The translations under genes were made by a program, and so were the position numbers. A DNA stretch of 64,000 bases from Bacteroidota bacterium (lineage in GTDB: Bacteria; Bacteroidota; Bacteroidia; AKYH767-A; OLB10), in contig CP064983.1 of assembly GCA_016699635.1 (NCBI GenBank), positions 2,294,001-2,358,000 of the forward strand, written 5' to 3'. The stretch's first letter is position 1, and each line of letters starts with the position of its first letter. The notes below the pieces were generated by a model. The model worked only from the letters and a program-made list of their open reading frames with translations. It did not search any database and was not told the DNA's origin. Positions 29,251 to 40,332 of the stretch are shown here, one piece after another.

Positions 29251-32200
29251 ATGGCAGCAAAACGCGATAATAAAATAAAAAGTAATTTTTCACGCATCAT
29301 CATCAGCTTACCTTCACCGGAACACATTCTGGAGCAGTCAAGCGGTGAAGTGCTGAAACCAGAAACAATTAACTACCGCACGTATAAACCAGAGCGTGAT
29401 GGTTTGTTTTGCGAACGCATTTTCGGTCCTGTAAAAGACTGGGAATGTCATTGCGGCAAGTACAAGCGTATCCGTTATAAAGGAATTGTTTGTGACCGTT
29501 GCGGTGTAGAAGTAACAGAAAAGAAAGTTAGACGTGAGCGCATGGGACACATACAGTTAGTTGTTCCTGTTGCACACATCTGGTATTTCCGTTCTTTACC
29601 TAATAAAATCGGTTATCTATTAGGATTACCTACAAAGAAATTAGATCTGATTATTTACTACGAACGTTATGTAGTAATTCAGGCAGGTATAAAAGCACAG
29701 GATGGTGTAAACTATCTTGACTTCCTCACCGAAGAAGAGTACCTGAATATTCTTGACAACCTTCCAAAAGAAAATCAGCATCTTGACGATACTGATCCGA
29801 ATAAATTTATTGCAAGAATGGGAGCAGATGCTTTGTATGACCTGCTTTCACGCCTCGACCTTGATGAGTTATCCTATAAACTACGTCATCAGGCAAGCAA
29901 TGAAACTTCGCAGCAACGTAAGAACGAAGCATTAAAGAGACTCAACGTAGTTGAAGCTTTCCGTAATGCGAATCAGAATATTGAAAACCGTCCTGAGTGG
30001 ATGATAGTAAAAGTTGTTCCTGTTATTCCACCGGAACTTCGTCCATTGGTTCCATTGGATGGCGGACGTTTTGCAACATCCGATCTGAATGACCTTTACA
30101 GACGTGTAATTATTCGTAACAACCGTTTGAAGCGATTGCTTGAAATCAAAGCTCCTGATGTGATTTTGCGTAATGAAAAGCGTATGTTGCAGGAAGCAGT
30201 AGATTCTCTTTTCGATAATTCACGCAAAGTGAATGCCGTTAAAACTGAATCAAACCGTGCATTAAAATCACTTTCAGATTCATTAAAAGGTAAACAAGGA
30301 CGTTTCCGTCAGAACCTTCTTGGTAAACGTGTTGATTATTCTGCACGTTCGGTAATTGTTGTTGGTCCTGAAATGAAATTGCATGAGTGCGGATTACCGA
30401 AAGATATGGCAGCAGAATTATTCAAGCCATTTATTATCCGTAAACTTATTGAAAGAGGAATTGTAAAGACAGTTAAGTCTGCTAAGAAAATTGTAGATCG
30501 TAAAGATGCTATAGTTTGGGATATTCTTGAAAACGTATTAAAAGGACATCCTGTATTACTTAACCGCGCCCTACACTTCACCGTCTCGGTATTCAGGCAT
30601 TCCAGCCAAAACTTATCGAAGGAAAAGCAATTCAGTTACATCCATTGGTGTGTACAGCATTCAACGCGGATTTTGACGGTGACCAGATGGCTGTTCACGT
30701 TCCTTTGGGAAATGCTGCCATTTTGGAAGCTCAGTTGTTGATGCTTGCACCCCATAATATTCTTAACCCTGCCAATGGTGCGCCTATTGCAGTGCCTTCT
30801 CAGGACATGGTTCTTGGCTTGTATTACATGACTAAGGGTAAGAAATCAACAGATAAAGAAAAAGTAAAAGGAGAAGGTTCTGTTTTCTATTCTCCTGAAG
30901 AGGTTACCATTGCGTTCAATGAAGGCCGTGTTGATTTACATGCATACATAAGAGTAAAAACATTCATCAAAGAAAATGATGAAATTGTAAAACGAGTGAT
31001 AGAAACCACTGTTGGACGTATATTGTTCAACGAAGTGGTTCCACGTCAGGCAGGATATATTAACGATGTACTTACAAAAAAGGCATTGCGTGATATCATC
31101 AGCCAGGTATTGAAGACCTGTGGAATTGCGCAGACAGCACGTTTCCTTGATGATATAAAAGATCTTGGATTTAAGATGGCATTTAAAGGTGGTCTTTCTT
31201 TCAACCTTAACGATGTATTGATTCCTGGTGCAAAAGCTGAATTGGTTACTAAAGCACAGTCAGAAGTAGAAGAGGTTCGTAACAGCTACAACATGGGATT
31301 CATTACCAATAACGAGCGTTACAATCAGATTATTGATATCTGGACACGTACCAATACACGTATTACAGAAACGTTGATGAAGCAATTAATTGCTGATAAA
31401 CAAGGTTTCAACGCAGTGTATATGATGCTTGATTCCGGTGCGCGTGGTTCTAAAGAGCAGATTCGTCAGTTAGGCGGAATGAGGGGATTGATGGCAAAGC
31501 CGCAAAAGTCAGGTGCATCAGGTGGTGAGATTATCGAGAATCCGATTCTTTCAAACTTTAAAGAAGGATTATCAATTCTTGAATACTTTATCTCAACACA
31601 CGGTGCGCGTAAAGGTCTTGCCGATACAGCGTTAAAGACTGCCGATGCAGGTTATCTGACCAGAAGGCTTGTTGACGTAGCACAAGATGTTATCATCACA
31701 GAACCTGATTGCGGAACATTACGTGGTCTTTCTGAAACAGCATTGAAAAATCAGGAAGAAGTTGTTGAGACATTATATGACAGAATTCTTGGACGTGTAT
31801 CGTGTCACGATATCTATCACCCATTAACCGGTGAATTGGTTGTTCGTGCAGGTGATGAAATAAAAGAGGACGTTGCAACACAAATAGAAGAATCACCATT
31901 AGAATCCGTAGAAATCAGATCAGTATTGACCTGCGAATCGAAACAAGGTGTATGTGCTAAATGCTATGGCAGAAACTTAGCTACAGGACGTATGGTTCAG
32001 AAAGGTGAGGCTGTTGGTGTTATTGCAGCACAGTCTATTGGTGAACCGGGTACACAGCTTACACTTCGTACTTTCCACGTGGGTGGTGTTGCACAAAAAG
32101 GTGCATCAGAGTCACGACATGAGGCGAAGTTTGGTGGTGTTATCGAACTTGAAGAAATGCGTACGCTGCCTTATAAAGAAGGCGATAATAAATATGAAGT

Positions 32201-33545
32201 TGTTGTTGGTCGTTCGGGTGAATTCCGAATTGTTGACCCAACAACTAAAGCAATATTAGCAACGAACAACATTCCTTATGGATCACATCTGTTTGTTAAA
32301 AATGGCGACACTTTGAAAAAAGGCGATGTGATTTGCGAATGGGATCCATACAATGCGGTAATCATTTGCGAAGCTGATGGTAAAATTGGCTATGAACATC
32401 TTGAAGAAGGTGTTACATTCCGTGAAGAGTCTGATGAGCAAACAGGTTACAAAGAGAAAGTTGTCATTGACAGCCGCGATAAAACAAAGAACCCTGTTAT
32501 TAAGATTCTTAACGACAAGAAAGAAGTTGTAAAAGCATATAACATTCCTGTTGGTGCTCACATTGTGGTGAATGAAGGTCAGAAAATTAAGGCAGGAAAT
32601 GTATTGGTGAAAATTGTTCGTGCAAGTGGTAAGACTGGTGACATCACCGGTGGTTTGCCACGTGTAACAGAATTGTTTGAAGCAAGAAATCCATCGAATC
32701 CTGCTGTAGTAAGTGAGATTGACGGAGTAGTAGCTTATGGCGGAATTAAACGTGGTAACCGTGAGATTATCATCACATCTAAAGAAGGAGATGTAAAGAA
32801 ATATCTTGTTCCGTTATCAAAACACATTCTTGTACAGGACAACGACTTTATCCGTGCAGGTGCTCCATTATCTGATGGTGCAATCAGCCCATCCGACATT
32901 CTTGCAATCAAAGGACCATCGCAAGTACAGGAATACTTAGTAAACGAGGTGCAGGAAGTGTATCGTTTGCAGGGTGTGAAGATTAACGATAAGCACTTTG
33001 AAGTTATCGTTCGTCAGATGATGCGTAAGGTAGTAATTGAAGATGCAGGAGATACACGCTTCCTCGAGAGAGAGTCTGTAAACAAGATTGAGTTTATGGA
33101 GGAGAACGATTGGATTATGGATAAGATGGTGGTAACAGAACCCGGTGATTCAGAATATCGTCCAGGTCAGATTATTACATTACGTAAATTACGTGACGAC
33201 AACTCAATGCTTAAGCGCAAAGATCAAAAAGAGATTGAAGCACGTAATGCTATTCCTGCTACATCATCACCATTGTTGCAGGGTATCACTCAGGCATCAT
33301 TGCATACTAAGAGTTGGATATCGGCAGCATCATTCCAGGAAACAACTAAAGTTCTTAATGAAGCAGCAATTAATGGAAAAGTTGATTATCTGAACGGCTT
33401 GAAAGAAAACGTTATCGTTGGTCATTTAATTCCTGCAGGAACAGGGTTACGTGAATATGAGCGTTTGATTGTTGGCTCACAAGAAGAGTATGACTTGCTT
33501 ATGGCTTCAAAAGAATCAAGCAGCGAGCAGCCTATTAATATGTAA
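29251..33545 (+). CDS. rpoC: DNA-directed RNA polymerase subunit beta', one frameshift
   Basis: About 1,432 residues. The N-terminal zinc site is CHCGKYKRIRYKGIVCDRCG; the active-site Mg motif NADFDGDQM is at about 30660; later parts contain the bridge helix/trigger loop region (GVIAAQSIGEPGTQLTLRTFH) and the second zinc site (CESKQGVCAKCYG). The frame breaks at the C-run 30569-30571; one extra C restores [21 protein letters not shown]. The break separates two essential halves, so it is an error, not a split gene. Last gene of the operon, with a terminator 25 bases downstream. Confidence 0.96.
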
Positions 33546-33568
33546 AATTTAGATAGAGCATATTTAAA

Positions 33569-33610
33569 CAAACACCTTTCAGACCCAAGTCTGAAAGGTG
33601 TTTTACTTTT
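33569..33610 (+). terminator. Rho-independent terminator of the rpoBC operon
   Basis: A perfect thirteen-base stem AACACCTTTCAGA / TCTGAAAGGTGTT with a CCCAAG loop, followed by TTACTTTT. This is the strongest terminator in the window and closes the tRNA-tuf-rpoC transcript. Confidence 0.92.
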
Positions 33611-33750
33611 AACAGGTAGTTAGTTTTTGAAATTGTATGCTCTAATTTGATTATACAATTTTAAAATGTAATAGATAAAATTTTTATTTTCGTATTTTGT
33701 TAACCCAAATGTAAATAACCATTGGTAGGTTAGTTTTAGAGATTAGAAAA

Positions 33751-34919
33751 ATGCTAAAAAAATTACCTGTTATCCTTGTGTTTATTGACTGGTATAAACC
33801 AGCATACAAAGGTGGAGGTATAATTTCCTGTTGTGATGCATTAGTAGAGCATCTGAAAGACAGATATTGCTTTAAAATAATTACACGAAACGCAGACTTG
33901 GGTTCCACCAAACAGCTTGAAGGAATTAAAAGTGATTGTTGGGTTCAACGTACTGAAAATGTAGAAGTATTTTATCTTTCAAAAGATAAGATTGGTGTTT
34001 TCAATATGAAATCATTGATTGAAAGTACGCCACATGACCTATTATACATTAATGGGGTATTTTCGTTTTATTTTAGTTTATTGCCTTTAATAATCAATAA
34101 GTGGCGTAAACTTCAACACCTAACATTGGTTGCTCCAATGGGGATGTTATGTTTAGGAGCACTTAAATTCAAGAATATTAAAAAGACTCTTTATCTTAAA
34201 ACAGCTAAGTTGCTTAATTTGTATTCGGATATTTCGTGGCATCTGTCATCAGAATATGAAAAGAATGACCTTGAGAAAGTGTTGGGAAGCGAAGGAGAAT
34301 TTTATGTTGCTCCCTATTTATTTAATCCGCCACAAACAGAATATAAAACGGCAAAGAAGGAAAATAATTTGCTGCGAATGGTTTTTATTTCACGGATATC
34401 ACCCAAAAAAAATCTTTTAGCTTGCTTTCGTTATTTATCACAAGTTGATTTAAATGTGAAAGTGATTTTTGATGTTTATGGCCCGGTAGAAGATGAATCT
34501 TATTGGAATGAATGTTTGAATCAGATGAATAAACTTGGAAAAAACATTCAATGTAGCTACCGTGGAGAATTGAAAGCTGAAGAGGTTATAAAAACATTTC
34601 AAAGTTATAATGTTTCTATTTTACCAACTTTCAGCGAAAACTTTGGGCAGGTTATACCGGAATCTTTACTTGCTGCATGTCCTGTAATTATAAGCGATCA
34701 AACACCATGGAATAAATTGGAAGAGCATTCTGCCGGGTGGGTGTTTTCTTTAAAAGAAGAAAATAGGTTTGTGGATATAATATGCACTCTTGCGAAAATG
34801 ACAAATGAGCAATTTAAGGTTTATTCGGAAGGAGCTTATCAATATGCAAAAGGCTTTTAGATAGTGAACAATTAGTGTTGGAGTCTGTAAGAATGTTTGA
34901 TGCTAAGCTGAATCAATAA
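33751..34919 (+). CDS. glycosyltransferase family 4-like protein, frameshift at the C-terminus
   Basis: The protein begins MLKKLPVILVFIDWYKPAYKGGGI, a donor/acceptor-binding start typical of GT-B transferases. The C-terminal domain has VFISRISPKKNLLACFRYL and the E-x7-E region PTFSENFGQVIPESLLAACPVI that binds the nucleotide sugar. The frame ends early at 34860; one extra base in the T-run 34855-34858 restores LDSEQLVLESVRMFDAKLNQ and a stop at 34917-34919. It probably acts in surface polysaccharide synthesis, but no polysaccharide cluster is present here. Confidence 0.82.
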
Positions 34920-35052
34920 TTGTTTTCTATATTTTATTTTTAATGTATAATGAAATATATGATGACAAATTCATGCGTTAGTTTATCCAGAATGATAGTT
35001 GGATTTATTGCTGTTAAAATTCAAGCAAGGAGGTAACAATATTTTTTATTAT

Positions 35053-35060
35053 TAAATTTG
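35053..35060 (+). promoter_or_regulatory. -7 box (TAAATTTG), 4 nt before the carbonic anhydrase ATG
   Basis: TAAATTTG matches the -7 consensus exactly and is followed by TACA and the ATG at 35065, implying a leaderless transcript. No -33 TTTG at the usual spacing. Confidence 0.45.
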
Positions 35061-35064
35061 TACA

Positions 35065-35691
35065 ATGGAACTTAAAAAAATATTTGAAAATAATCAGAAA
35101 TGGATTGATAGGAAACTGGCCACTGATGCGCAATATTTTGAAAAATTGTGCAAAGGTCAAAGTCCTGAAGTTTTATTTGTAGGTTGTTCTGACAGCAGGG
35201 TAACAGCAGAGGAGTTAATGGGATCGCAGCCCGGTGAAGTATTTGTACATCGCAATGTTTCAAATATGATTATCAGCATTGATTTAAACATGAATGCTGT
35301 TGTAGATTATGCTGTGAATTTTTTAAAAGTGAAACACATCGTAATCTGTGGCCATTATTTTTGTGGAGGAGTAAAGGCTGCTATGCAGGCACAGGATTTA
35401 GGCATACTCAATCCATGGCTAAGAAATATTCGTGATGTATATCGTATTCATAAAATAGAATTGAATAATATTCCTGATGAAAACGATCGTTATAATCGCT
35501 TAGTGGAGTTGAATGTTCAGGAACAATGCATTAATCTGATTAAAATTGCATCGGTTCAAAAAGCATATAAGCAACGCAATTTGCAAGTACATGGATGGGT
35601 GTTCGATATGCAAACCGGCAAATTAATTGACCTGAAAATTGATTTACCAAAAGAGTTGAAAGATATTATGGAGATCTATGATTTAGGGTAG
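35065..35691 (+). CDS. beta-carbonic anhydrase
   Basis: The 208-residue enzyme interconverts CO2 and bicarbonate in the cytoplasm. Zinc ligands are visible as Cys41 and Asp43 in CSDSRV and His97 and Cys100 in CGHYFCGG; Asp43-Arg45 form the catalytic dyad. The length and the HxxC spacing match bacterial beta-class enzymes. A purine-rich AAGGAGGT stands about 30 bases upstream, too far to act as a ribosome-binding site for this start. Intact. Confidence 0.93.
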   Translation: MELKKIFENNQKWIDRKLATDAQYFEKLCKGQSPEVLFVGCSDSRVTAEELMGSQPGEVFVHRNVSNMIISIDLNMNAVVDYAVNFLKVKHIVICGHYFCGGVKAAMQAQDLGILNPWLRNIRDVYRIHKIELNNIPDENDRYNRLVELNVQEQCINLIKIASVQKAYKQRNLQVHGWVFDMQTGKLIDLKIDLPKELKDIMEIYDLG

Positions 35692-35797
35692 GTAGTTGCC
35701 TTAAGAATATCAAACATTCATGGTAAGATTTCCTCATATTTTAAATTTCTAATTTTCTTAACTGCAGTACATTCAGTAGCCATAAATAGAAAACAGA

Positions 35798-35823
35798 AAA
35801 GCGAACCATTACTGATTCGCTTT
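35798..35823 (-). terminator. terminator of tRNA-Arg(ACG), possibly bidirectional
   Basis: The stem AAAGCGAA / TTCGCTTT encloses a ten-base loop. On the minus strand it follows tRNA-Arg by about ten bases and runs into TTTTCTGTTTTC. It may also terminate the carbonic anhydrase transcript from the other side. Confidence 0.7.
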
Positions 35824-35831
35824 ATATTAAG

Positions 35832-35905
35832 TGGTCCCGGAGGGATTCAAACCCCCAACCTTCTGATCCGTAGTCAGATGCTCTATTCAGTTAAGCTACG
35901 GAACC
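35832..35905 (-). tRNA. tRNA-Arg(ACG)
   Basis: On the minus strand the acceptor stem is GGTTCCG/CGGGACC (one G-T pair), anticodon loop CTACGGA (anticodon ACG, wobble A expected to be edited to inosine), T-arm GGGGGTTTGAATCCCTC. CCA is not encoded. Confidence 0.93.
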
Positions 35906-35956
35906 ATTTTTTTAGTGGCGCAAAGATAACCAAATTAGCTTATTACAAAAGAGAAA

Positions 35957-36928
35957 TTATGAATTTCCTTTTGGTGGCTTACCGATTGACTCACGCATAG
36001 ATGTGTCGGCCTGAATGTTTTCCATTTTGTAATAGTCCATTATGCCTAATTTACCACTACGAAAAGCTTCTGCCATAGCCATAGGAATTTGTGCTTCGGC
36101 TTCAATAACTTTGGCTCTTGCCTCTTGTGCTTTGGCAATCATTTCCTGTTCTAAAGCTACGGCTGCAGCCCTGCGCTCTTCTGCCATTGCCTGTGCTACC
36201 TTTAAGTCTGCAGAAGCCTGTTCCATCTGAAGTTTTGCTCCAATGTTTTCACCTACATCAATATCGGCAATGTCTATAGATAAAATTTCAAATGCCGTGC
36301 CTGCATCAAGACCTTTGTTTAATACAGTTTTTGAAATCTGATCGGGATTTTCTAATACACTTTTATGGTCATGTGCCGAACCAATAGTAGTTACAATACC
36401 TTCGCCAACACGTGCAAGAATGGTTTCCTCACCTGCACCACCAACTAACTGATTGATGTTGGTGCGAACGGTAACACGAGCACGTACTACCAATTGAATT
36501 CCGTTTTTGCCCACAGCAGAAACAGGAGGGGTGTCAATAACTCGTGGATTTACAGAAAGCTGAACAGCGTCTGCAACATCGCGACCGGCCAGATCAATTG
36601 CTGCTGCCATTTTAAATGATAAGGGAATGTTTGCTTTATCAGCAGAAATTAGTGCTTTAATAACATTATTTACATTTCCTCCTGCCAGATAGTGTGTTTC
36701 TAAATCAGGAATGGTAACACTTAGACCTGCTTTAGTTGCAGTAATCATAGCATTAACAATTACACTTGGTGGTACTTTTCTGAAACGCATCAGGATTAAG
36801 TTCAGGATGCTGACTTTCACACCGGAGAATGTTGCAGTTATCCAAAGGTTAACAGGAACAAAATACAAGAACAAAAAGAACAGGATAATACCTGCAACAA
36901 CCAGAATGAGTAACGGAATACTTGCCAT
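35957..36928 (-). CDS. floA: flotillin-like protein FloA
   Basis: The 323-residue protein has an N-terminal hydrophobic hairpin segment (residues 4-28), then an SPFH-like domain (RKVPPSVIVNAMITATKAGL, HYLAGGNVNNVIKALISADKA) and an Ala/Glu-rich coiled-coil region (MAEERRAAAVALEQEMIAKAQEARAKVIEAEAQ). FloA organises membrane microdomains in bacteria. It is encoded 18 bases after an NfeD-family gene, the conserved partner arrangement. Intact. Confidence 0.93.
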   Translation of the reverse strand: MASIPLLILVVAGIILFFLFLYFVPVNLWITATFSGVKVSILNLILMRFRKVPPSVIVNAMITATKAGLSVTIPDLETHYLAGGNVNNVIKALISADKANIPLSFKMAAAIDLAGRDVADAVQLSVNPRVIDTPPVSAVGKNGIQLVVRARVTVRTNINQLVGGAGEETILARVGEGIVTTIGSAHDHKSVLENPDQISKTVLNKGLDAGTAFEILSIDIADIDVGENIGAKLQMEQASADLKVAQAMAEERRAAAVALEQEMIAKAQEARAKVIEAEAQIPMAMAEAFRSGKLGIMDYYKMENIQADTSMRESIGKPPKGNS

Positions 36929-36946
36929 TTTTTTTAATTTTTAAGT

Positions 36947-37411
36947 TTATATTTTTTTTACAATAAGTTTGTTTGCCAATACTTCAATCACTTCAACTGT
37001 AGCGTTTGCTTCTATCATTTCGCCAAGTGATTGCACCTCTACTTTTTTATTATGAAATACTGCTGTGCCCATAGGTCTCAATGCAGAAAGTGTTTTTCCA
37101 TGATCTCCGGATTTTATATCCATTTCATCAACACGCTCAATTTTAGAATCACTTGATTGTTGCAGGCTGAACCTGCGCCAAACATTGTAACGAAATGCAA
37201 GATAAATGGTAGATAGTGTTACAGTAAGTGTACTTAGTGCAACGATGGTGCCTGCAGTATTTCCCAGTTCATGAAAGGAATACCAGATGCCACCCAAAAT
37301 CATTAATGCACCAATGATACCTGCAATTAATCCCGGCAGAATCAATATCTCCAAAATCAACAGAACTATACCTGCAAGTATCAGTAAAATGATTGTAAAT
37401 AAGGTTCCCAT
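36947..37411 (-). CDS. NfeD-family membrane protein
   Basis: About 154 residues from the ATG at 37411 (MGTLFTIILLILAGIVLLILEILILPG). Three to four membrane segments are followed by a C-terminal OB-fold domain (SALRPMGTAVFHNKKVEVQSLGEMIEANATVEVIEV). These short NfeD proteins pair with flotillins. I reject the upstream start at 37474, whose extra residues would come from the terminator and promoter region. A box TATGTTTG (37421-37428, minus) lies nine bases before the ATG. Confidence 0.88.
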   Translation of the reverse strand: MGTLFTIILLILAGIVLLILEILILPGLIAGIIGALMILGGIWYSFHELGNTAGTIVALSTLTVTLSTIYLAFRYNVWRRFSLQQSSDSKIERVDEMDIKSGDHGKTLSALRPMGTAVFHNKKVEVQSLGEMIEANATVEVIEVLANKLIVKKI

Positions 37412-37420
37412 TTTCGGTGA

Positions 37421-37428
37421 CAAACATA
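37421..37428 (-). promoter_or_regulatory. -7 box (TATGTTTG) of the nfeD-floA pair
   Basis: On the minus strand TATGTTTG matches TAnnTTTG and lies nine bases before the NfeD ATG, downstream of the terminator of the TonB-family gene. A weak TTG is found at about 23 bases upstream. Confidence 0.45.
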
Positions 37429-37430
37429 GT

Positions 37431-37459
37431 AAAAAGGCCGTTGCTAAAAAACAACAGCC
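37431..37459 (-). terminator. terminator of the TonB-family gene
   Basis: On the minus strand GGCTGTTG-TTTTTTAG-CAACGGCC forms an eight-base stem with one G-T pair and is followed by TTTTT. It separates the TonB-family gene from the nfeD-floA pair. Confidence 0.7.
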
Positions 37460-37510
37460 CCTATTAAAAAACACGAATATTTTTTATGCTGATTTTTGCT
37501 GAATTGTAAA

Positions 37511-38302
37511 TTATTTGGTAGTAAATGTCACCGGTAATGTATATGCAACTGCCACAGGTTTACCTCCTTGTAGTCCCGGTTTCCAAACTGGAGATTTTTC
37601 AAGCACTCTGATTGCTTCAACTGACAATTCAGGTGCGTTATCAATACCTTTAAGAATTTTGATATTGCTGACATGACCACTTTTGTCAATTATAAATCCA
37701 ACATAAACAGTTCCACTGATATCACGCCTGATTAGGTCATGTGGAAAAATAATATTTTTTTGCACGTAACGAATTAAGGCTTCTTCACCTCCCGGAAATT
37801 CAGGAAATACTTCAGGCATTAATGTGAAATCTGAAGTTGTGGTGACTGTAGTTCCTGCATCTGTAGTGCCACTGCCAGATGAAAAGGGAACAATAGAAGT
37901 GCCGCTACCAGTTGAATTAAGAGTGGGTACGGTAGTAACAGGTGTGGTTATTAAAGGTTCAATAGTTTGAATTTTTCTATCAGTCACTACGGGAATGCCG
38001 TTACCGTTGGACTTTACTGCAATTGATGTAGATGCAGAAGGTAGTGGAGGAGGTGTTACCTTGTTGAAGTTATAAATTATTTCAGATTGTTGAGTTTTAT
38101 CTGAGTATTGCTGAATAAGTTCAACAGATGGACCACCTGATATCGCGATTCCAAATATTGCTGTTGCAATAATTGTAATGGCTATCAACCAAGAGTGTAG
38201 AATGCGGCTTGATTCATTTTGTCTTAAATGATATGCACCATAATTTTTGTTGCGGTTTTCGAACACCAGTTCGCACCACCGCTGTGAATAAATGAATTCC
38301 AT
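37511..38302 (-). CDS. energy transducer TonB family protein
   Basis: About 263 residues. An N-terminal cytoplasmic piece, MEFIYSQRWCELVFENRNKNYGAYHLRQ, is typical of Bacteroidetes TonB proteins; then come one membrane helix (HSWLIAITIIATAIFGIAI), a Ser/Thr/Pro-rich linker and a TonB C-terminal domain (FPGGEEALIRYVQKNIIFPHDLI, SGTVYVGFIIDKSGHVSNIKIL). It may couple the proton motive force to outer-membrane receptors such as the one at the right edge, though no exbB/exbD is adjacent. I chose the ATG at 38302. Confidence 0.88.
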   Translation of the reverse strand: MEFIYSQRWCELVFENRNKNYGAYHLRQNESSRILHSWLIAITIIATAIFGIAISGGPSVELIQQYSDKTQQSEIIYNFNKVTPPPLPSASTSIAVKSNGNGIPVVTDRKIQTIEPLITTPVTTVPTLNSTGSGTSIVPFSSGSGTTDAGTTVTTTSDFTLMPEVFPEFPGGEEALIRYVQKNIIFPHDLIRRDISGTVYVGFIIDKSGHVSNIKILKGIDNAPELSVEAIRVLEKSPVWKPGLQGGKPVAVAYTLPVTFTTK

Positions 38303-38460
38303 AATGTTGCTTTTATCTTTTAGATGTATGACGCTGCAACATTCCATATTATTTTTAGCTGAAAACTATTTTACATTCTAATGACGGTAAAATTTGATTC
38401 CTTCTTCAAGTTAAAAATGTATATATTCTTACATTAATTTCTTTTAACAGAATGAAAAAA

Positions 38461-39415
38461 TCAATTAAATAGCCTTTTAAGAAAACTCTTGTTTTCAGTT
38501 TCAGAAATATTTGGTGCTACTTCCTGTAAAATTGTTTTCATTTGATTGCAATCTGTAAATCGGTCTTGCTGACCTTCAGCAACTGTTTGCCGTATTTCAT
38601 CAATTGATAATTGTGATGGAGGAAGACGGAGTTGTTTTTTGAAAGTAGCTTTACGTATAAAAGCTAAAAGCAAAGGGTGTATTCTTGTATGCTCTGCAAC
38701 TGCAGTATTTAACTGCATGTGCATTATCATCTCCGGGTTCTCATTAAAAAACGGAGGATACTTAGCCACAGATTCATATAATGTAAGTCCAAGGCTGAAT
38801 AAATCTGTAGATGGATTTATGAGTTCCGGTAAATTTAATAACTGTTCAGGTGGTGAGTAGAGAAGTGAAAAAGGTATCCGCTGTGTTGCAACAGGCTCTG
38901 ACATATTGATGGAAAGTCCGAAGTCAATAATTCGAATACTTGGGTTGAGTAAATCAGGATTACCTCTTTTGTTAACAAGAATCAGAATATTATCAGGTCG
39001 TAAATCAGCATGAATAATTCCGCTGCTATGAATTTTTTCGAGAATATCGAGTGTGGCAAGAATACATTTGATACTGAATTGTGTTCTGTTTTTTATGTCA
39101 TGTTGCATCAGTTGACGCAATGAAAGTACCATCAATAAATTCTTTAATTATATAATAGCCGCTTTCATCTTTCCATGCATCGAGTGTATGCTGTACACCA
39201 TCAAAGTTAAAGCCCATCAATGCTTCACGCTGAAACCTTAATTGTGTTTGCATTTCATTCGGGTTGTGTAATTTTTTAATCACCACCGGTAATTTATCTT
39301 CTACACGATAACCTAAATATACAGAACTCCATTTTCCTTTGCGTTTCAGCACAAGGCTATCATTATCGGGGTCGAGAAGGTAGGCTGCCTGATTGGTTTT
39401 CAGAACGAATGACAT
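38461..39415 (-). CDS. small serine/threonine protein kinase, one frameshift
   Basis: Two frames make about 318 residues spanning a kinase domain. Seen are the ATP lysine in LPVVIKKLH, the catalytic loop HADLRPDN (HRDLKPxN with Arg replaced by Ala), and IIDFGLS (DFG); later YSPPEQLL resembles the APE region. The frame breaks near 39128, in the segment FIDGT...LRQLMQHDI. There are no membrane segments or sensor domains. The non-RD catalytic loop suggests activation that does not depend on activation-loop phosphorylation. Divergent from mqnD. Confidence 0.78.
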
Positions 39416-39463
39416 GATTCAGAGAATATTTATGGTGGGCTAAATTAATAAACAAGCTTTATG

Positions 39464-39471
39464 TAAATTTG
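39464..39471 (+). promoter_or_regulatory. -7 box (TAAATTTG), 4 nt before the mqnD ATG
   Basis: TAAATTTG is followed by TTGC and the ATG at 39476, the same arrangement as at the carbonic anhydrase gene. It implies a leaderless mRNA. No good -33 element. Confidence 0.45.
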
Positions 39472-39475
39472 TTGC

Positions 39476-40329
39476 ATGAAAGATGCACTTAAATTAGCAT
39501 TTTCTCCCTGTCCCAATGACACCTTTATGTTTCATGCATGGGTAGAAGGTTTAATTGATACTCAAGGTCATCAGTTTGAAATTAAGATGGCAGATGTCGA
39601 AGAATTAAATCAGTCAGCAATGAAAGAGGATGCAGATATTACCAAATTGAGTTTTAGCGCCTTTGCACATGTTGCAGACAGGTATGAATTGCTGACTTCA
39701 GGAGCTGCACTTGGACATAATTGCGGACCGCTTTTAGTAAGTAAGCATAATTTTAAATGGGAAGAATTATCACAAGTAAAAATTGTTATTCCCGGGAAGT
39801 ATACAACAGCAAATTTATTGCTGACAATGTTTGCACCGGATGCAAAAAATAAAAAAAGAATTGGTTTTTTCAGATATTGAAAGTGAAGTGATGAATGAAA
39901 GAGCCGATGCGGGATTGATCATACATGAGAGTCGTTTTACTTATCATCAGCATGGATTGAAAAAATTGCTGACTTGGGAGAACTTTGGGAAAATAAATAT
40001 AAATGCCCATTACCGTTGGGTTGTATTGCAGTAAAAAGAGCCTGCCACCGGAAGTAAAAATTCAATTAAATAGATTAATGCATGATAGCATTGCTTATGC
40101 AATGAAATATCCGAAGGCTTCTGCTGATTTTATCAGAGAGCATGCACAGGAGATGGATGAGAATGTGCAACAGCAACATATTTCATTGTATGTTAATCAA
40201 TGGTCGTTAGAGCTGGGAGAGATAGGAAAAAAGGCAATCAGAAGAATGATGGAAGAAGGCACTATTGCCGGATTATTACCAAATACAGAAGTTGTATTTG
40301 TAGATGAGTTAAAAAAATTAGTTAATTAG
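39476..40329 (+). CDS. mqnD: 1,4-dihydroxy-6-naphthoate synthase, three frameshifts
   Basis: The N-terminus LKLAFSPCPNDTFMFHAWVEG is the MqnD signature. Pieces continue with HNCGPLLVSKHNF, MNERADAGLIIHESRFTY and, in the corrected frame, LPLGCIAVKKSLPPEV. Breaks are an extra A in the run 39851-39857, a missing G near 39971 (restoring LLDLGELWENKYKCPLPLG) and a missing A in 40033-40037. The enzyme acts in the futalosine route to menaquinone, so this organism probably makes menaquinone that way; mqnA, mqnB and mqnC are not in the window. It ends three bases before hldD. Confidence 0.88.
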
Positions 40330-40332
40330 AAA

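Noticed and set aside
25354..33545. Split rpoB/rpoC genes or programmed frameshifting
   Set aside because: Break points differ in type and place, sit in short homopolymers, and the same kind of break occurs in many unrelated genes.
33611..33750. A promoter for the glycosyltransferase gene (TATTTTG near 33694)
   Set aside because: The box is one base short of TAnnTTTG and has no -33 partner at suitable spacing.
35027..35034. Strong Shine-Dalgarno-like AAGGAGGT
   Set aside because: It is about 30 bases from the carbonic anhydrase ATG with no credible start codon at the right distance, and the -7 box lies downstream of it.
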